Assembly: GCA_039030335.1 (NCBI GenBank)
Contig: JBCCEJ010000033.1
Location: 1 to 59,691 of the forward strand
DNA from: JBCCEJ01 sp039030335
Lineage (GTDB): Bacteria > Pseudomonadota > Gammaproteobacteria > HK1
Direction of reading: 5' to 3'
DNA length: 59,691 nt
Shown: piece by piece, positions 26,011 through 35,234 of the stretch
Layout of the letters: each line of letters begins with the position of its first letter
Position numbering within the stretch: the first letter of the stretch is position 1
Notes under the pieces: generated by a model
Told to the model about the DNA's origin: nothing
The model's input: only the letters and a program-made list of their open reading frames with translations
Databases searched by the model: none
Program-made: the position numbers and the translations under genes

Positions 26011-26751
26011 TCATGCTGCGGTCCAACCTCCGTCGATCAGAAGCGTGGTGCCCGTCGTGAAACTGGCTTCGGGAGAAAGCAGGTAGAGGATCCCGGCGGC
26101 GATTTCCTCCGGCTGGCCGAAGCGGCCCATCGCATGCCGGCCACGCGACCGGGCTTCCGCACCTTGCGGATCGGCAGCCCGGGACATTGAGCGTCTCAAC
26201 ATCGGCGTTTCGATGGCACCAGGCGCGACCGCGTTCACTCGGATGTCATGCGGAGCCAGTTCCAGGGCGGCGGTTTTCGCCAGACTGACGATCGCGCCCT
26301 TGGAGGCGATGTAAGCGGCGTTCAGCTGTCCGCCGCCGAACGCGAGCTGCGAGGCGATGAACACCACTGAACCGCCTCGCTCGCTCATTAGCGGTACGGC
26401 GTCGCGGAGCCACTGCCAGCTCGCCTTGACGTTGATGGCGAAGATGCGATCCCACGTATCTTCGCTGATGTCTGTCAGCTGCTCGCCGCTTTCGCTGACC
26501 CCGGCGGCGGTAACCAGACCATCGAGGCGTTCCAGCGGCCCGAGCGCATGCGCGACGGTGGCGGCGTCGGTGACATCTCCCGTGACGATGGAAAGCTGCT
26601 CGGAATACGCTTTGGCCAGTGTCTCCAACGCGCCTCGTTCACGGTCGATCGCGATGACGCTGCCGCCCTCGGCGAGTACGCGCTCGGAGGAGGCGAAGCC
26701 GATCCCCGAAGCGGCTCCGGTAATGGCTATGGTACGTCCGTGCAGGCGCAT
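26011..26751 (-). CDS. Short-chain dehydrogenase/reductase
   Basis: A 246-residue classical SDR. It has the NAD(P)-binding TGAASGIG at residues 11-18, an acidic AIDRE after strand 2 (suggesting NAD preference), DVTD, a variant of the usual N-A-G block (TAAGVSE), catalytic Ser in VVFIASQ, Tyr-x-x-x-Lys in AAYIASKGA, and the C-terminal PGAIETPM and SFTTGTTLLIDGGW. It is a soluble alcohol/ketone oxidoreductase of unknown substrate. AGGAG precedes the ATG. It is divergent from trpS, with 189 bases between. Confidence 0.93.
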   Translation of the reverse strand: MRLHGRTIAITGAASGIGFASSERVLAEGGSVIAIDRERGALETLAKAYSEQLSIVTGDVTDAATVAHALGPLERLDGLVTAAGVSESGEQLTDISEDTWDRIFAINVKASWQWLRDAVPLMSERGGSVVFIASQLAFGGGQLNAAYIASKGAIVSLAKTAALELAPHDIRVNAVAPGAIETPMLRRSMSRAADPQGAEARSRGRHAMGRFGQPEEIAAGILYLLSPEASFTTGTTLLIDGGWTAA

Positions 26752-26940
26752 TGGCCGATCTCCTGGATGGTCTACCGGACGAGCTTTTCATGCGCCAGCC
26801 GCCCGACGCAAGGTCAGTGCGTGGTCGAATGTCCGGAGAAACGGTCACGCGGGCGTGCGTTCCTTGCTACTCTTTCGCACCCTTTCTGGCCGCCTTCGCC
26901 GAGTTCTGCGAAGACAGACTCCGCACTGGTGACGAGCACG

Positions 26941-27945
26941 ATGCATCCAAAGACGACGTTGACCGGTATCACGACGACTGGCACGCCTCATCTCGGCAAC
27001 TACGTGGGCGCAATTCGCCCGGCCATCGAGGCGTCGCGGTCCGGGTCGGGAGAGCACTACTATTTCCTCGCGGATTATCACGCCCTGGTCAAGAATCAGG
27101 ACCCGGGGCAGGTGCACCAGTCAACCCGCGAAATTGCGGCCGCATGGCTGGCTCTGGGGCTCGATACGGAGCGGGCCGTTTTCTATCGGCAATCCGACAT
27201 TCCCGAGATTCCAGAACTCACGTGGCTGCTGACGTGTTGCACGGCAAAGGGACTGATGAACCGGGCGCACGCGTATAAGGACTCGGTCCAGAAGAATGTG
27301 AACGATAGTGAAGACCCGGACCATGCGATCACGATGGGGCTCTTCTCTTATCCGATCCTCATGACAGCCGATATCTTGATGTTCAATGCAAGCGACGTAC
27401 CCGTCGGCCGGGACCAGGTTCAACATCTCGAGATGGCCAGGGATATCGCGGCACGCTTCAACCATATCTATGGCGAGCATTTCGTCCTGCCGCAAGCGCG
27501 GGTTGATGATCACGTCGCCGTACTATCGGGTCTCGACGGGCGCAAGATGAGCAAGAGCTACAACAACACCATCCCGTTGTTCTTGGGCGAAAAACAGCTG
27601 CGCAAGCACATCAACAAGATCAGAACCAACCTGTTGGAACCTGGCGAACCCAAGGATCCTGACGAGTCCGCGGTCTTTCAGATCTGGCGTGCATTCGCGA
27701 GTGAACAAGACACGGCGGCAATGCGCGAAGAGTTTGCCAACGGCATCGCGTGGGGCGAGGCCAAGAAGCGCTTGTTCGAACTATTGAACGAGCAGCTCAT
27801 CGGCCCGCGGGAACGTTACAACGCGCTGCTCGAAGACCCGGATGCCATCGAAGCCGCGCTGCGCGAGGGTGCCGAGCGCGCCCGTGCGAGTGCGACGCCG
27901 TTCCTTAAACAGCTGCGCAAGGCGGTCGGAATCTACCGGCTTTGA
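26941..27945 (+). CDS. trpS: Tryptophanyl-tRNA synthetase
   Basis: A 334-residue class I aminoacyl-tRNA synthetase charging tRNA-Trp, essential for translation. The ATP-binding signatures are present: TGTPHLGNYVGA (HIGH equivalent) near residue 14 and GRKMSKSYNNTIP (KMSKS) near 200. Tryptophan-pocket and dimer blocks MTADILMF and VGRDQVQHLEMARDIA are standard. Length matches bacterial TrpRS. The frame is open for 131 codons upstream over the divergent SDR gene, but homology begins at ATG 26941. The methyltransferase gene follows 88 bases downstream. Confidence 0.97.
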   Translation: MHPKTTLTGITTTGTPHLGNYVGAIRPAIEASRSGSGEHYYFLADYHALVKNQDPGQVHQSTREIAAAWLALGLDTERAVFYRQSDIPEIPELTWLLTCCTAKGLMNRAHAYKDSVQKNVNDSEDPDHAITMGLFSYPILMTADILMFNASDVPVGRDQVQHLEMARDIAARFNHIYGEHFVLPQARVDDHVAVLSGLDGRKMSKSYNNTIPLFLGEKQLRKHINKIRTNLLEPGEPKDPDESAVFQIWRAFASEQDTAAMREEFANGIAWGEAKKRLFELLNEQLIGPRERYNALLEDPDAIEAALREGAERARASATPFLKQLRKAVGIYRL

Positions 27946-28033
27946 GTGCCGACGCGCGGACCTGGCGGGTATCGGCTCGCGCGCCAGCGCACTGTGCCGA
28001 GCCTCACGTCTTCGCAACCAGCGGCGTTCGAGC

Positions 28034-28849
28034 ATGAACCAAGCCGGTCCGGGAGTGCATTACCCGATAGACTCAGCGACGCAGTCCGAACTCGATCGGC
28101 TGCGCCGACAGCACGACGCCTGGCATCCGGCAGCCGAATGGCTCGTCGCTGAAGTGGGCGTGTCCAGCGGGTGGCATTGCCTCGATCTCGGTTGCGGCCC
28201 GGAGGGCCTGACGACGCTGCTTGCGGAGCGAGTCGGCCGGTCGGGACGTGTGGTAGGACTCGATGCAAACGCCGACTTCATCGACCTGGCGCACGCCAGG
28301 GCGCAGGCCAACGTCGAGTACGTTCTGGGCGACGCCTACGATACGGGTTTGCCACCAGAGAGTTTCGATCTGGTGCACTTTCGGTTTCTGGCGTCAACCG
28401 CTGGTGAAGCCGAACGCCTGCTGGCCGAGGCGAGTCGCCTGTTGAGGCCCGGCGGCTTCTTGCTTGCACAGGAGGCTGACGCCCGGTCACTTAACGTGCA
28501 TCCGCCGCATCGGGCATGGTCTCGATTGCGCGGGATCCTGGAAGTGCAGTTTCCGGCTTGTTTCGACCCGTACCCGGTCGCTCATCAACTGTTCGGGATG
28601 CTGAAGAGGGCGCGGTTCGAGGGGGTGCGGCTACGGCCGTGTATCGTCGGTACCGATGCGGCTAATCCGTGGTGGGACTATCTTCCCGCAACCCTCGAGG
28701 CACTGCGTCCGCGTCTGATCCGGCAAGGGGACTGGGACGATAGTGAGCTCAGTGAGCTGATCGACGCCTGCCGCGCACATCTCGCCGACGAGTCCACGAC
28801 TGTCAATTCCGTCTCGCTGATTCAGGTGTTTGGACAACGCGCCTGCTAG
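28034..28849 (+). CDS. Class I SAM-dependent methyltransferase
   Basis: A 271-residue protein with the Rossmann-type methyltransferase core: motif I CLDLGCGPEGLTTLLAE near residue 50, acidic motif II VVGLDANADFIDLA, GDAYDTGLPPESFDLVHFRF (motif III region) and LLRPGGFLLAQE (post-I motif). The C-terminal ~110 residues are a helical cap with WWDYLPATLE. The substrate is unknown; the UbiE/SmtA-like core is used for many small molecules. The ribosome site is weak. It follows trpS closely and could be co-transcribed. Confidence 0.87.
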   Translation: MNQAGPGVHYPIDSATQSELDRLRRQHDAWHPAAEWLVAEVGVSSGWHCLDLGCGPEGLTTLLAERVGRSGRVVGLDANADFIDLAHARAQANVEYVLGDAYDTGLPPESFDLVHFRFLASTAGEAERLLAEASRLLRPGGFLLAQEADARSLNVHPPHRAWSRLRGILEVQFPACFDPYPVAHQLFGMLKRARFEGVRLRPCIVGTDAANPWWDYLPATLEALRPRLIRQGDWDDSELSELIDACRAHLADESTTVNSVSLIQVFGQRAC

Positions 28850-28966
28850 CCACGGATACGGGCTGGCCGGGCCTGCGTCGGTAGGCGAACGAGAATCTGG
28901 CCCGCTATGATGGTGGTGCCAGAACAGAACACCGGAAACGGCGTTGCGGAACGTCGAATTTGCCCG

Positions 28967-29791
28967 ATGCAGCGTGACTTTGACCATTGGCTGGAACAAA
29001 TTGGACTGGACGATTTTGTGCAGTCATTTGCCGATGCTGCGGTGGACTTTGATGTCGTTGCGGAGCTGACCGAGGCTGATCTCGAAGATCTGGGGTTGCC
29101 GGCGTGGCACCGACAACGCTTCTTCCGTGCAGCCGCCAGTCTCGGTGGCGCGCGGTCATCGACGGCAGCCCCCGATTCGCGGTCCGGGTTGCGATCCGCG
29201 GCGTCTGGCAGCGCGCCCACAATCCCGCTCGTCCGGCGCCAGATGGTTGTCCTTTTTGCTGACCTGACCGGTTTCACCCGCCTGTCGACGGAGTTGGACC
29301 CGGAGGACCTGCAGGCGCTGGTCAGTGAATTCCTGGGTACCGTCGACACGCAGATCGCGACGCATGGCGGTGCGGTGAACAAATATCTTGGTGATGGCGT
29401 CATGGCGCTGTTCAGCGCAACGGACTGCCGTACGGTCGATGCGGCGCGCGCGGTCAACGCTGCGCTCGCCATCCACGCTTCCCTCGTCGAGTTGAGTCAA
29501 ACCACGATGCGCCCGCTGTCGGCTCATATCGGCATTGCAGCGGGCGTGGTGCTGCGTGGGCCGACTAGCGGCGAGCACATCGTGGTCGGCGACACGGTCA
29601 ACCTGGCATCGCGTCTCGCCGACCTCGCGCCCTCGCGCGAGACCTACGTGTCAGAGACGGTCTTTCGTGACGTTCAGCAGCAGTTTGTGTGCCGGGCGCA
29701 GCCGACCATTGACGTGAAAGGATTCGACGCACCGGTGACGGTCTGGCGGGTGTCGGCCGCGCGCGGGTTGAGCTGGGCCTCAGCGGACTAG
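28967..29791 (+). CDS. SAM-domain class III adenylate/guanylate cyclase
   Basis: A 274-residue protein. Residues 4-55 match a sterile alpha motif domain (HWLEQIGLDDFVQSFADAAV, LTEADLEDLGLPAWHRQRFF). After a Ser/Ala linker, residues about 95-265 are a class III nucleotide cyclase: VVLFADLTGFTRLS (first metal Asp), VNKYLGDGVMALFSA (Lys and second Asp), HIGIAAGVVLRGP, EHIVVGDTVNLASRLADLA. The purine-specifying residues and transition-state Arg (NLASR) look intact, so cAMP synthesis is likely. Related SAM- or zinc-fronted cyclases normally continue into an ATPase/TPR region; this one ends straight after the catalytic domain. Two ATGs 19-20 codons upstream are alternative starts. Confidence 0.9.
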   Translation: MQRDFDHWLEQIGLDDFVQSFADAAVDFDVVAELTEADLEDLGLPAWHRQRFFRAAASLGGARSSTAAPDSRSGLRSAASGSAPTIPLVRRQMVVLFADLTGFTRLSTELDPEDLQALVSEFLGTVDTQIATHGGAVNKYLGDGVMALFSATDCRTVDAARAVNAALAIHASLVELSQTTMRPLSAHIGIAAGVVLRGPTSGEHIVVGDTVNLASRLADLAPSRETYVSETVFRDVQQQFVCRAQPTIDVKGFDAPVTVWRVSAARGLSWASAD

Positions 29792-29861
29792 TTCGGCATG
29801 GCGCCGCCAATCATCCGGTTGGCCGCCGTCACGTCGTCACCAGGCCGCGCTACCGGCGCTT

Positions 29862-30950
29862 CTACATGCGCTGCGCACTCTCGCCCGGCCCGCCATCCTC
29901 GACACCCAACGGTGTCGAAAGGACGACGCCAGGCATCAGATAACCGTTCGGACGCCCGGCTTCGGTCTTGTCCATGAATTCGAAGTAGGGCGAAGGCAGT
30001 GCCGGGCCGTCTGCACACGCCAGCCAGAGGCGCAGCAGGTGACGCCGTCGTTCCGGTTCTGCGTAGTCTTCGTACGCTGACCGCGAATGCAGGATGTAGT
30101 GATTGTTCAGTAGCTGGATATCGCCTGGCTCAAATGCCATCTTCAAGTAATGATGAGGACTGCCCGCATGGCGCTCCATCAACTCGAAGGCGGCGCGCTG
30201 CGCGTCCGTGAGTCGTGGCACCGCATCGAATCTCTGCGCTTTCTCGATGGTGCTGCGCACGAAGTTGGTCAGCAGCCGGCCGTCTTTGAAATTGAAGATC
30301 GGCAGCCGGTACCAGGGGTCCCGTCCCGCAGGGATTTCTCCACGGCGGTCCCGGTAGAAAGTTTGCGTAAGAACGTGCGCGAGTTCCGGCGACTCAGCGA
30401 GAACCGCGTTGTACACGGTACCGGCACTCACGATCGCACTCTCACCGCCCCGCCGGGCTTTGTTGATGCAGAGCAGCCCCACGACGTCGGTTGGATCCGT
30501 GTGAAAATTGAGCTTATGAGAGCTTTGGTAGCCGCGTCCGGTCGGTGTCGTGGGGTCGACGCCGAGGTCGCGGACGTGGCCGAGCGCGTGTCCTTTGGCG
30601 TTCTGTGAGACCGCCTCGCCGAAGAATGCGCCAATGACGAAATACGCGGCTGCGGCATCTGCCAGCGAGTAACGTTCCACTGGCAGCCCACGCAATAACG
30701 CGAACCCGACTCCGTCCTGCAATTCGCGGCGCACGTCGAGAAGCGTTGTGCGGAGGGCTGACAGTTCGTAATCGTCATAGCGAATGTCGAGCAGCGGTGT
30801 CTGTTGCTCGCGGCACCTGGCGACGACCGTATCCAACTCGTCTATTGCGGCTGCAGATAACGTGTGGGTCCAACGCTCAGGGGTTGAGGCGAGCTGAGGT
30901 CCAGTCCAGACGCGTTCGCCAACGACGGGTTGCAGTCTGTCGATTTCCAT
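29862..30950 (-). CDS. TauD/TfdA family Fe(II)/2-oxoglutarate dioxygenase
   Basis: A 362-residue non-heme iron dioxygenase. The first metal pair is visible in LNFHTDPTDVVGLL (H-x-D) and the distal His in NNHYILHSRSAYED, followed by the 2-oxoglutarate-binding Arg region RRRHLLRLWLA. Conserved GFALLRGLP lies near residue 85. It hydroxylates or cleaves an unknown substrate; relatives include gamma-butyrobetaine hydroxylase and taurine dioxygenase. I start at ATG 30950 with AGGA upstream; a TTG six codons earlier is less likely. It follows the ureohydrolase gene by 54 bases on the same strand, and proW-proV lie just upstream, suggesting a shared uptake and breakdown route for a quaternary-amine or guanidino compound (inference). 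Confidence 0.9.
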   Translation of the reverse strand: MEIDRLQPVVGERVWTGPQLASTPERWTHTLSAAAIDELDTVVARCREQQTPLLDIRYDDYELSALRTTLLDVRRELQDGVGFALLRGLPVERYSLADAAAAYFVIGAFFGEAVSQNAKGHALGHVRDLGVDPTTPTGRGYQSSHKLNFHTDPTDVVGLLCINKARRGGESAIVSAGTVYNAVLAESPELAHVLTQTFYRDRRGEIPAGRDPWYRLPIFNFKDGRLLTNFVRSTIEKAQRFDAVPRLTDAQRAAFELMERHAGSPHHYLKMAFEPGDIQLLNNHYILHSRSAYEDYAEPERRRHLLRLWLACADGPALPSPYFEFMDKTEAGRPNGYLMPGVVLSTPLGVEDGGPGESAQRM

Positions 30951-31004
30951 TGCGAGGTCCTGTCTCAATTGCCGGCGGCGTTGCGCCGCCCGGGTGGATT
31001 TGGG

Positions 31005-32009
31005 CTACGGCGTCGCCAACCGCTCGGCGATCACCGACAACATTTCGAACATCACGGCGGCAGCGACGTGCGCGGTTTGCTTATTCGGTGAATCGCGGGT
31101 CGGTATCAGGCATACGACGTCTCCACCGATCACGTTCATACCCCGCACGGCGCGAATCAGCCGTAACACTTCATCCAGCGCGAACCCTTGTACACCAACT
31201 TCGAGGTTGGACACACCCGGGGCGACGGTCGAATCCAGGCAGTCCAGGTCGAACGTGATGTACACGGGTGTATCGGGTCCGATGTGCTCCCGGATCAATT
31301 CGGCCGCGGCCGCTTCGCCCATCTCGCGGTATTGCGCCATCGTTACCATGGTGTAACCGAGCCCGGTGCTGGTTTCCAGCCAGTCGAGCGTTCTGGGATT
31401 GCCGCGCATGCCGATTTGCACGCTCTTCGCAGGGTCGATGAACCCATCGTGTACGAGATACGCTGCCCAGTGCGCGGCCGACTTGCGCGCGCCCAGAAAA
31501 TGCGGAATCTGTTCGAAGGCATCGGTGTGTGCGTCGAAGTGCAGAAACGCCGCCTTGCGTCCCTTTGTAAGGCGTGAATCAGGACCGGCGATCCCCTGCA
31601 CGATCCCGCCTGTAATCGAGTGGTCGCCGCCGATCGAGACCGGATAGGTACCGGCCGAATCGAGGCGTCGGTAGAACTGGGTAATGCGTTCAATACACGC
31701 TTCGTTATCGTTCGCCTCTGGAAATGGCACGTCGCCCATATCACGAATGCGGCATGCGTTCCAAGGGTCGAGGTGCATCGGTAGATTGACACGCCGTGCC
31801 AGCGCGGAAATGTCGCGTACCGCGCGCGGGCCAAGGTGTTGATTGCGCTCCGTCGTTCCGTTGCCAGTCGAGTGGGGCACACCAACCAGTGCGATGTCGC
31901 AGGCGTCGGGCGAGCGTTCCAATTCGCAGCGGAACAAGGTGGGCACATCCCACCAGTAGAGGCTCTCCATCATCAGGCGATCTGATGCGGAGATATCCAT
32001 GTCGTCCAT
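31005..32009 (-). CDS. Ureohydrolase (agmatinase/arginase family)
   Basis: A 334-residue binuclear metal (Mn or Ni) hydrolase that cleaves a guanidino compound to an amine and urea. All three metal motifs are present: SIGGDHSIT, LHFDAHTDAF and TFDLDCLDSTVAPGVSNLE (D-x-D). There is an N-terminal extension with MMESLYWWDVPTLFRCE as in the agmatinase/guanidinobutyrase branch, and GVPHSTGNGTTERNQHLGPR in place of the classical start. The substrate loop does not let me choose between agmatine, guanidinobutyrate, guanidine or others. GAGGA precedes ATG 32009 by six bases. It is co-oriented with proW (128 bases upstream, with a strong hairpin between) and the TauD-type dioxygenase downstream. Confidence 0.9.
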   Translation of the reverse strand: MDDMDISASDRLMMESLYWWDVPTLFRCELERSPDACDIALVGVPHSTGNGTTERNQHLGPRAVRDISALARRVNLPMHLDPWNACRIRDMGDVPFPEANDNEACIERITQFYRRLDSAGTYPVSIGGDHSITGGIVQGIAGPDSRLTKGRKAAFLHFDAHTDAFEQIPHFLGARKSAAHWAAYLVHDGFIDPAKSVQIGMRGNPRTLDWLETSTGLGYTMVTMAQYREMGEAAAAELIREHIGPDTPVYITFDLDCLDSTVAPGVSNLEVGVQGFALDEVLRLIRAVRGMNVIGGDVVCLIPTRDSPNKQTAHVAAAVMFEMLSVIAERLATP

Positions 32010-32047
32010 CACGCGTCCTCAGGCGTCGCTCAGGCAATTATCGTGGA

Positions 32048-32077
32048 AGACCCCGCGCGATGCCACGCGCGGGGTCT
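32048..32077 (-). terminator. Strong hairpin between proW and the ureohydrolase gene
   Basis: A perfect twelve-pair inverted repeat (AGACCCCGCGCG ... CGCGCGGGGTCT) with a six-base loop. On the minus strand it is followed by only TTCC, so it is a weak or non-canonical terminator, or an mRNA-stabilising hairpin protecting the upstream proV-proW message. Confidence 0.6.
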
Positions 32078-32136
32078 GACCGTCGCCGTTCAGGCCCACG
32101 TTGCCGCATCGGCTGCGCGGGTCGTTACCGCTCTGG

Positions 32137-33705
32137 TCAGCTTTCCATCTTGCGCCGATACATACCTTGGGCGATACGGTCGATCACCATGGCGCAGAAC
32201 AGGATTGCAAGCCCACCGAGCAAACCCTGCCCCTTGGCGGCGTACTGCAGTGCTTCCAGGATCAGCGCCCCAAGGCCTTCAGCCCCGATCAGAGACGCAA
32301 TGACGACCATCGACAGGCTCATCAGGATGGTCTGGTTGATGCCCGTCATGATGGACGGCATGGCCAATGGGATTTCGACGTTCATCAGGAGCTGGTATTT
32401 CGAGCAGCCGAACGCAACCGCGGCTTCCTTCGTCGTTTCAGGGACGCCGCGCATACCGAGCGCCGTCAGGCGGATCACCGGGGGCATGGCGAAGATGATG
32501 GTGGCCAGCACGCCGGGCGGCTTGCCGGTACCAAAAAATGCGATGATCGGAATGAGGTAGACGAACGCAGGCATCGTCTGCATGAAGTCCAATACCGGTT
32601 CTGCGAAAGCGTACGCTCGCCTGCTCTTTCCGAACCAGATCCCGAGTGGTATGCCGATCACCACACAAAGGGCTGCGCCCGTGCCGATCAAAGCGACCGT
32701 GATCATGGAGATCTTCCAGAGTCCCATCATCGCCAGATAGATGAGTGACGCGGCCGTGAAGATCGCGACGCGCAACCCGGCGAGACGGAACGCCATCACG
32801 ACGAGGACCACCATGACGACTGGCCATGGCGTGTCGATCAGCACGATCTCCAGGCCATCGAGAATGGCCCGGATGCCGGCTGTGACGCCGTTGAAGACAT
32901 CGCCGAAATTCGTGGATAACCAGTCGAACGCTGCGTCGCCCTTCTTGGCCCAACTGGCAAAAAACTCCTTTTGCACCGGGAAGTCGGTTATCGGCACGGT
33001 TTTGCCGAGAAACCCGCCCGTTAGCCCGGCCAGCAGTTTGTCCGGGTCCGTCACCGTGAAGCGAAACAACGTGAGCGGCCAGATCGCGACCATCAAGATG
33101 GCGCCGAACCCGATGTTGTTCGGTTTGTAGCCCGACGGTATGGAAGGGCGCCCGCGCCAGCGCAGATATTGCTTCTCGTAGGCAAGGTTCGCGTACAGCC
33201 CCTCGATGAGCTTGACGAAGATCAGCAGGCCGATACCGATCAGCAGGATCTCCGTCGCTTCCCCCGCGGCGGCGTCCGCCTGCTCTTTGGCACGCGCTGC
33301 GACCCGTTTCAGGTTGTCTGCGATTCTCAGCGCCGATTCGGCTGCGGCCGGGTCGGTTGCCGCCACTTCTGCTGCCTGCTTCTCGCGTTTGGCAATGTTC
33401 GCGAGCAATCGCTCGTAGCGGGCGATCTGATCCGCGCCCAGTTCTCCCCAAAGCCCGCGACCCAGTTGCACCAGTGCGAACAGCTCGACGACCAGGAATG
33501 TCCAGAAGAAGCCCCAGGCGCCGCGCGCGGCGCCCCACAACGGGCCCGCAACAGCGGCCATCGAGTTCCAAGAGACTACGAATCCGGTGGCACCCTGGAT
33601 CTTTTCGAATTCGCGTGCGTAGTAGTCGGCGTTCTGGCCGACGAATTGAGAGACCGAACTGTCGAGGGCCTTGGGACCCGGGTCGAATCCTGTTTCCGTG
33701 CTCAT
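32137..33705 (-). CDS. proW: Glycine betaine/proline-type ABC transporter permease with N-terminal extension
   Basis: A 522-residue permease. Residues about 285-520 form the conserved ProW/OpuAB core: LCVVIGIPLGIWFGKSRR, FMQTMPAFVYLIPIIAFFGTG, MPPVIRLTALGMRGVP, the EAA loop VAFGCSKYQLLMNVEIPLAMPSI and QTILMSLSMVVIASLIGAEG. The first ~280 residues are additional: a hydrophilic start, a WNSMAAVAGPLWGAARG segment recalling DUF2628 proteins, a charged coiled stretch at 90-150 and extra membrane helices. Its stop overlaps or abuts proV (the start at 33705 overlaps the proV stop by four bases), so the two are translationally coupled. It imports an osmolyte or quaternary amine with ProV and ProX. 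Confidence 0.92.
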   Translation of the reverse strand: MSTETGFDPGPKALDSSVSQFVGQNADYYAREFEKIQGATGFVVSWNSMAAVAGPLWGAARGAWGFFWTFLVVELFALVQLGRGLWGELGADQIARYERLLANIAKREKQAAEVAATDPAAAESALRIADNLKRVAARAKEQADAAAGEATEILLIGIGLLIFVKLIEGLYANLAYEKQYLRWRGRPSIPSGYKPNNIGFGAILMVAIWPLTLFRFTVTDPDKLLAGLTGGFLGKTVPITDFPVQKEFFASWAKKGDAAFDWLSTNFGDVFNGVTAGIRAILDGLEIVLIDTPWPVVMVVLVVMAFRLAGLRVAIFTAASLIYLAMMGLWKISMITVALIGTGAALCVVIGIPLGIWFGKSRRAYAFAEPVLDFMQTMPAFVYLIPIIAFFGTGKPPGVLATIIFAMPPVIRLTALGMRGVPETTKEAAVAFGCSKYQLLMNVEIPLAMPSIMTGINQTILMSLSMVVIASLIGAEGLGALILEALQYAAKGQGLLGGLAILFCAMVIDRIAQGMYRRKMES

Positions 33706-34742
33706 GCCTTGCCCCCCTGAATGCCTTTCAGCAGCGTGCCCTTGTCGATGACGCCAACGTCATTGCCATCGTCATCCTGGATGACGATCGGGGCGTCGGT
33801 TCCGGTTGAAATATCGATTAGAGAATCGAGATCGGCTCCGTGGGAAGCCTTGGGCGCCCCGTCCAGCGAAGGGCCGTCATACTCGTCGAGCGGCACCATG
33901 ATCGTGTGCGCGAAAACGAGCTTAAGACGTGAGATCCCCTCGACGAAGTCCTTCACGTAGTCGTCCGCCGGCTTTGTCACGATGTCTTCCGGCGTGCCGA
34001 TTTGCACGACCCTGCCGTCCTTCATGATCGCGATGCGGTTGCCGATTCGAATCGCTTCATCGAGATCGTGCGTGATGAAGACCGTGGTTTTCTGCATGTC
34101 CGCCGACAAGGCCATGAACTGGTCTTGCAGCTGTCGCCTTATCAACGGGTCCAGAGCTGAAAACGGCTCGTCCATCAACAGTACTTCCGGGTCGGAAGCC
34201 AGCGCTCTGGCGAGCCCGACGCGCTGCTGCATGCCGCCGGACAATTCACGCGGAAACCGGTCCTCGTAGCCATCGAGGTTGACCAGATTCAGGCAACGTT
34301 GCGAGACCTCCCAGCGCTGGGACTTGGGCTCGCCGCGAACTTGTAGCGGGAATGCCACGTTGTCGCGCACGGTGCGGTGGGGAAGTAGCGCCATGTGTTG
34401 GAACACCATGCCTATATGGCGCGCGCGCATCTCGCGCAGTTCTTCCGGATTCAGGCCAAGCATGTCGCGGCCGAGTACGGAAAGTGATCCTGACGTCGGT
34501 TCGATGAGCCGGTTGAGGTGGCGCACCATGGTCGACTTGCCGGAGCCGGAGAGTCCCATGACGCAGAAGATCTCGCCCTTCTCGATCGAGAAGGAGCAGT
34601 CGGCAACGCCGACCACGCATTGAAACTGCTCCAGGACCTCCGCTTTCGAAAGGTTGTCTTGCTGGATTGCCGCCATCGCTTCGGTGGCACGCGATCCGAA
34701 GATCTTCCAGACCGCGTCGAGCCTGATCACTTCATCGCCCAT
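33702..34742 (-). CDS. proV: Glycine betaine/proline-type ABC transporter ATPase
   Basis: A 346-residue ATPase. Walker A GLSGSGKST, Q-loop MVFQHMALLPHRTV, signature LSGGMQQRVGLARALA, Walker B VLLMDEPFSALDPL and H-loop FITHDLDEAIRIG are all intact. The N-terminal insert QQDNLSKAEVLEQFQCVVGV before Walker A and the QIGTPEDIVTKPADDYVKDF block are diagnostic of ProV/OpuAA. The C-terminal ~70 residues form a shortened regulatory segment instead of two full CBS domains (TDAPIVIQDDDGNDVGVIDKG). The start is ATG 34742, preceded by GGTGAGGAC. It is the first gene of proV-proW, 492 bases downstream of proX. Confidence 0.95.
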   Translation of the reverse strand: MGDEVIRLDAVWKIFGSRATEAMAAIQQDNLSKAEVLEQFQCVVGVADCSFSIEKGEIFCVMGLSGSGKSTMVRHLNRLIEPTSGSLSVLGRDMLGLNPEELREMRARHIGMVFQHMALLPHRTVRDNVAFPLQVRGEPKSQRWEVSQRCLNLVNLDGYEDRFPRELSGGMQQRVGLARALASDPEVLLMDEPFSALDPLIRRQLQDQFMALSADMQKTTVFITHDLDEAIRIGNRIAIMKDGRVVQIGTPEDIVTKPADDYVKDFVEGISRLKLVFAHTIMVPLDEYDGPSLDGAPKASHGADLDSLIDISTGTDAPIVIQDDDGNDVGVIDKGTLLKGIQGGKA

Positions 34743-35234
34743 GTCCTCACCCCGTTTTTGTTGACAGGTCGTTCGGGCGTGCTCTCGCACACCAGAGCGT
34801 CGACACCATCACCCTTGCACCTTTGGCCGCCGTCGCCAGCAGCTCAGATTCCCATAACTCAGCGCTACGATCCCGTGTGCTGTCGGGTCACCGATCGGAC
34901 TGACGCACGGACGGCAGGCGCGCCCGGCGACGCGACGTGGGCGATAAGCTCTGTAAGTGTAAAAAGAAGCCGGGCTCTGGCCAGCGCCCGGCTTCGGCGT
35001 ATTGCCAGATGATGGCATTAGAAATGAAACCCGGGCGAAGGCGAACCGGTGCGATGCAGAACGGTCAACGAACTGCTCCTGGTTCAACGCACGACGTTTC
35101 ATTACGCCAACGAAGCTGAGACAGCACGGATCGCTATGCACCCGACACCGCGCAATCGTCCTTCGTGCGATCCGGCACTCCAGACGTGATTGGCATCGCA
35201 GATACCGAGTCTCAAGCCGCTGGCTTCGGACGCC
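34743..35234. other. Gap between proX and proV with a terminator, no gene
   Basis: 492 bases. It contains the minus-strand terminator at 34961-34994. The remaining 215 bases up to proV presumably carry a separate proV promoter. Short frames in the rest have no protein character. Confidence 0.5.
34961..34994 (-). terminator. Rho-independent terminator of the proX transcript
   Basis: On the minus strand AAGCCGGGC pairs perfectly with GCCCGGCTT around a ten-base loop (itself partly self-complementary, CTGG/CCAG) and is followed directly by CTTTTT. A classic intrinsic terminator about 240 bases after the proX stop. Confidence 0.82.
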
